Of a stretch of DNA of 25,603 nucleotides, positions 22,806-25,603 are shown one piece after another; the first letter of the stretch is position 1; each line of letters starts with the position of its first letter. The notes below the pieces were generated by a model. That model made no database searches. It worked only from the letters and a program-made list of their open reading frames with translations, and was not told the DNA's origin. The translations under genes and the position numbers were made by a program. This DNA comes from JAVEDQ01 sp035468175 (lineage in GTDB: Bacteria; Actinomycetota; Actinomycetes; Frankiales; Frankiaceae): positions 1-25,603 of the forward strand of contig DATITC010000132.1 in assembly GCA_035468175.1 (NCBI GenBank). Direction: 5' to 3'.

Positions 22806-25603
22806 ATGCCAGCACCCGCCACCGCCCGTTTCGACACCCTGGACGCACAGGCCTTCCTTGCTGTGCTCGCCCAGGTCAAGGCGGGGGACTTTACCGCCCG
22901 GATGCCGCTCGACTGGAACGGGTTGGCCGGCAAGGTCGCCGACGGTTTCAACGACGTCATCATCTCCAACCAGGCCCTCGCCGCGGAGCTGGCCCGGGTC
23001 AGCCGGGTGGTGGGGACCCAGGGCGAACTTTCCCAACGGGTCGTGCTTAACGGCTGGACGCAGAGCTGGTCGGGAAGTGTCGACTCGGTCAACAGCCTGA
23101 TCGGTGCCCTCGTACGCCCCACCAGCGAGATGCAGCGTGTCATCGGAGCGGTCGCCGACGGCGACCTCAGCAAGAAGGTGACCGCCGACGTCAAGGGCGA
23201 GATGCTGGATCTGAAGAACACGATCAATGCCATGGTCGACCAGCTCAACCGCTTCACCTCCGAGGTGACCCGGGTCGCCCGCGATGTCGGCACGGAAGGC
23301 AAGCTCGGGCAGGCCGCAGCCGTGACGATCGAGGTCGGCGGGGTGTGGAAGGACCTGACCGACAACGTCAACCTGATGGCCGGCAACCTGACCGGCCAGG
23401 TTCGCAACATCGCCGAGGTCACCACCGCGGTGGCCAACGGGGACTTGAGCAAGAAGATCTCAATCGACGTCAAGGGCGAGTTCCTCGCCCTGAAGAACAC
23501 GGTCAACGCCATGGTCGACCAGCTCAATGCCTTCGCCGGCGAGGTCACCCGGGTCGCACGCGAGGTGGGCGTCGAGGGCAAGCTCGGCGGCCAGGCAAAG
23601 ACCACAGAGGTTGGCGGGGTTTGGATGGACCTGACCGACAACGTGAACCAGCTGGCCGCGAACTTGACCAATCAGGTCCGGGCGATCGCGGAGGTGGCGA
23701 CCGCTGTCACGGAGGGCGACCTGACCCGCCAGGTGCGGGTCGAGGCCAGCGGCGAGGTCGCGGTGCTCAAGGACAAGCTCAACGAGATGATCCGGAATCT
23801 TCGGGAGACCACCCGGCAGAACATCGAGCAGGACTGGTTGAAGACCAACCGGGAGCGCTTCACCCGCATGCTGCAGGGCCAGCGGGATCTCGCCGCCGTC
23901 TCGAGCATGATCCTCTCGGAGCTCGCTCCGCTGGTGTCGGCTCAGCACGCCGTTTTCTACTCGGTGGTCACGCCGTCCGAAGCCGGTGAGCCGATGCTGC
24001 AGTTGCAGGCCGGGTACGGCTACGAGGAGCGGCGGAACCTCTCCCGTTCGTTCCGGCTCGGCGAGGGCCTGGTCGGACAGTGCGCCGTGGAGAAGAAGCG
24101 GATCCTGCTCACCGAGGTGCCCGGCGACTACGTACGGATCAACTCCGGCCTGGGTGCGGCACCGCCACTGAACATCATCGTGTTGCCGGTGCTGTTCGAA
24201 GGCTCCGTCCGGGCCGTCGTCGAATTGGCCTCCTTCTCCCCCTTCAGCGCCACCCACCAGGCGTTCCTCGACCAGTTGCCCGAGAGCATCGGCCTGGTCC
24301 TCAACACGATCGAAGCGAACAGCCGCACCGAGAACCTGCTCCAGCAGTCGCTTTCGCTGTCCCAGGAGCTCCGCTCGCAGCAAGAGGAATTGCGCGAGAC
24401 CAACGAGGACCTCGGCCGGCAAGCAGCGCAACTCGCCGAGCAGAACATCGAAGCGGAGCAGAAGAACCAGGAGGTCGAACAGTCGAAGCGACTGGTCGAG
24501 GAGAAGGCCAGCCAGCTCAGCCTCTCGTCGAAGTACAAGTCGGAGTTCATCGCGAACATGTCCCACGAACTGCGCACTCCGTTGAACAGCCTGCTGATCC
24601 TGGCTCAGCAACTCGAGGACAACCCGGACAACACCATGACGGAGGCGCAGGTCGAGTACGCCACCGTCATCCGCGCTTCGGGGAATGACCTGCTGACGCT
24701 GCTGAACAGCATCCTGGAGCTGGCCAAGGTCGAGTCGGGCACCATCTCCATCGACATGTCGGATTTGGTCTTCAGTCAGCTCAGCAGCACCCTGGTCCGC
24801 GAGTTCGAGCAGGTGGCGAAGAGCAAGGACTTGCAGTTCTCCGTCGACATCGAGCGCGGTGCGCCGTCGCAGATCGTGAGCGACCCGGCCCGACTGCACC
24901 AGGTGCTGAAGAACCTCCTTTCCAACGCTTTCAAGTTCACCGACCAGGGCCAGGTCCGGGTGACGATCGCCCCGGCCTCGCAGGGCTGGAGTACTGGCCC
25001 CTCCCGCCTCACGGCTTCGACCGCGGTGGTGGCCATCACGGTCAGCGACACCGGCATCGGCATCGAGGAGGATCAACAGCAGCGGATCTTCGAGGCCTTC
25101 GTCCAGGGCGACGGATCGACGGCTCGGCTCTACGGCGGCACCGGCCTCGGCCTGTCGATCAGCCGGGAACTGGTCAGCCTTCTCGGCGGTGAGATCACGG
25201 CCAGCAGCACCCCCGGGGTGGGCAGCATCTTCACCGTCTACCTGCCGGTGGATCGGACCCCGTTGGCGAACGCGCCCGTGCCCATGGCCCGGCAGTCTTC
25301 ACGGGGCACGGTCGAAGCAGTCTCCGCGTCCCGAAAAGGTGAAGTTGCGGCACCGTGGTCGGCGCCACGTCGACCGATCGTTTATGAGTTCGACGGGGCC
25401 CGGGTCCTGGTCGTGGACGACGACTTCCGCAATGCGTTCGCCCTGACCGCGCTACTCGAACGCGGTGATGCCATCGTCACGGTGGCCGAGAGCGGGCCAG
25501 GAGCGATCGCCGCCCTCGAGGAATCCGAGCCCTTCGACATCGTCCTGATGGACATCATGATGCCGGGGATGGACGGCTACGCCACCATCCGCGCCATCCG
25601 GGC
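22806..25603 (+). CDS. Soluble poly-HAMP/GAF hybrid histidine kinase (3' end outside window)
   Basis: At least 932 residues, still open at the right edge. No signal or membrane segment. Residues about 10-335 form a chain of HAMP-like units, alternating canonical (AVADGDLSKKV, AVANGDLSKKI, AVTEGDLTRQV) with divergent ones (VARDVGTEGKLG, VAREVGVEGKLGG). A GAF domain follows (about 362-505), then a coiled coil (505-580), HisKA with H587 (SHELRTPLN), HATPase with N box NLLSNAFKFT (703-712), DTGIG (748-752) and GGTGLGL (777-783), and a receiver beginning near RVLVVDDD with D916 (LMDIMMPGMDG). This is the Nik1-like class of cytosolic hybrid kinases, with HAMP chains acting as signal relays. ATG 22806 was chosen because GGAGG lies five bases upstream; ATG 22794 is also in frame. 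Further receiver or HPt domains may follow. Confidence 0.95.
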   Translation, partial: MPAPATARFDTLDAQAFLAVLAQVKAGDFTARMPLDWNGLAGKVADGFNDVIISNQALAAELARVSRVVGTQGELSQRVVLNGWTQSWSGSVDSVNSLIGALVRPTSEMQRVIGAVADGDLSKKVTADVKGEMLDLKNTINAMVDQLNRFTSEVTRVARDVGTEGKLGQAAAVTIEVGGVWKDLTDNVNLMAGNLTGQVRNIAEVTTAVANGDLSKKISIDVKGEFLALKNTVNAMVDQLNAFAGEVTRVAREVGVEGKLGGQAKTTEVGGVWMDLTDNVNQLAANLTNQVRAIAEVATAVTEGDLTRQVRVEASGEVAVLKDKLNEMIRNLRETTRQNIEQDWLKTNRERFTRMLQGQRDLAAVSSMILSELAPLVSAQHAVFYSVVTPSEAGEPMLQLQAGYGYEERRNLSRSFRLGEGLVGQCAVEKKRILLTEVPGDYVRINSGLGAAPPLNIIVLPVLFEGSVRAVVELASFSPFSATHQAFLDQLPESIGLVLNTIEANSRTENLLQQSLSLSQELRSQQEELRETNEDLGRQAAQLAEQNIEAEQKNQEVEQSKRLVEEKASQLSLSSKYKSEFIANMSHELRTPLNSLLILAQQLEDNPDNTMTEAQVEYATVIRASGNDLLTLLNSILELAKVESGTISIDMSDLVFSQLSSTLVREFEQVAKSKDLQFSVDIERGAPSQIVSDPARLHQVLKNLLSNAFKFTDQGQVRVTIAPASQGWSTGPSRLTASTAVVAITVSDTGIGIEEDQQQRIFEAFVQGDGSTARLYGGTGLGLSISRELVSLLGGEITASSTPGVGSIFTVYLPVDRTPLANAPVPMARQSSRGTVEAVSASRKGEVAAPWSAPRRPIVYEFDGARVLVVDDDFRNAFALTALLERGDAIVTVAESGPGAIAALEESEPFDIVLMDIMMPGMDGYATIRAIR

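Noticed and set aside
23460..25076. Long minus-strand open frame (538 codons) opposite the hybrid kinase
   Set aside because: It is antisense to a clear kinase with intact motifs; long antisense frames are expected in GC-rich DNA, and the product has no recognisable domain.

Overview
The window is very GC-rich, uses many GTG and TTG starts, and packs genes with 4-base stop/start overlaps. An SsgB-type sporulation regulator, a primary sigma factor directly downstream of DNA primase, a DUF5709 protein and a mycosin-like protease all point to a filamentous, probably sporulating actinobacterium. The genus is not resolved; relatives of Frankia, Cryptosporangium or Sporichthya are plausible but this is inference.

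Layout. 1-260 is the tail of a gene encoding pentapeptide tandem repeats; its stop abuts that of a convergent gene. 261-3271 (minus) holds an SsgB-like protein, a PAP2 phosphatase/lipid kinase fusion and an HhH-PHP hydrolase. 3272-3891 is non-coding and repeat-rich. 3892-4797 encodes a polysaccharide deacetylase lipoprotein. 4846-5791 (minus) holds a small unknown protein and a YkgJ-type cysteine-cluster protein whose 5' flank is a 16-bp tandem array. Two tRNA genes follow on the minus strand, CAT (Met or Ile2) and Asn(GTT). 6244-8731 carries a small membrane-anchored protein, an SRPBCC protein, a DUF5709 protein and a poxvirus-like topoisomerase IB; the last three are translationally coupled.

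8936-16094 is a compact operon that looks like a complete ADP-heptose supply and transfer pathway in a Gram-positive: GmhB phosphatase, GT9, GT4, a 711-residue GmhA-HldA-HldC trifunctional fusion, a classical SDR, a second GT9 and an HxlR-like regulator. No HldD-type epimerase is present, which suggests that the D,D-heptose form, or an SDR-modified form, is used. This is the most interesting system here: LPS-type heptose chemistry in an organism that should have no LPS.

16199-17569 encodes a mycosin-like subtilase without ESX neighbours. A convergent gap holds two exact 43-bp repeats and a terminator hairpin. dnaG and rpoD (minus) form the core replication/transcription block. At the right end, a REC-GGDEF-HPt protein (minus) and a soluble poly-HAMP/GAF hybrid histidine kinase (plus, cut by the window edge) are divergent. 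Together they could form a four-step phosphorelay controlling cyclic di-GMP synthesis.
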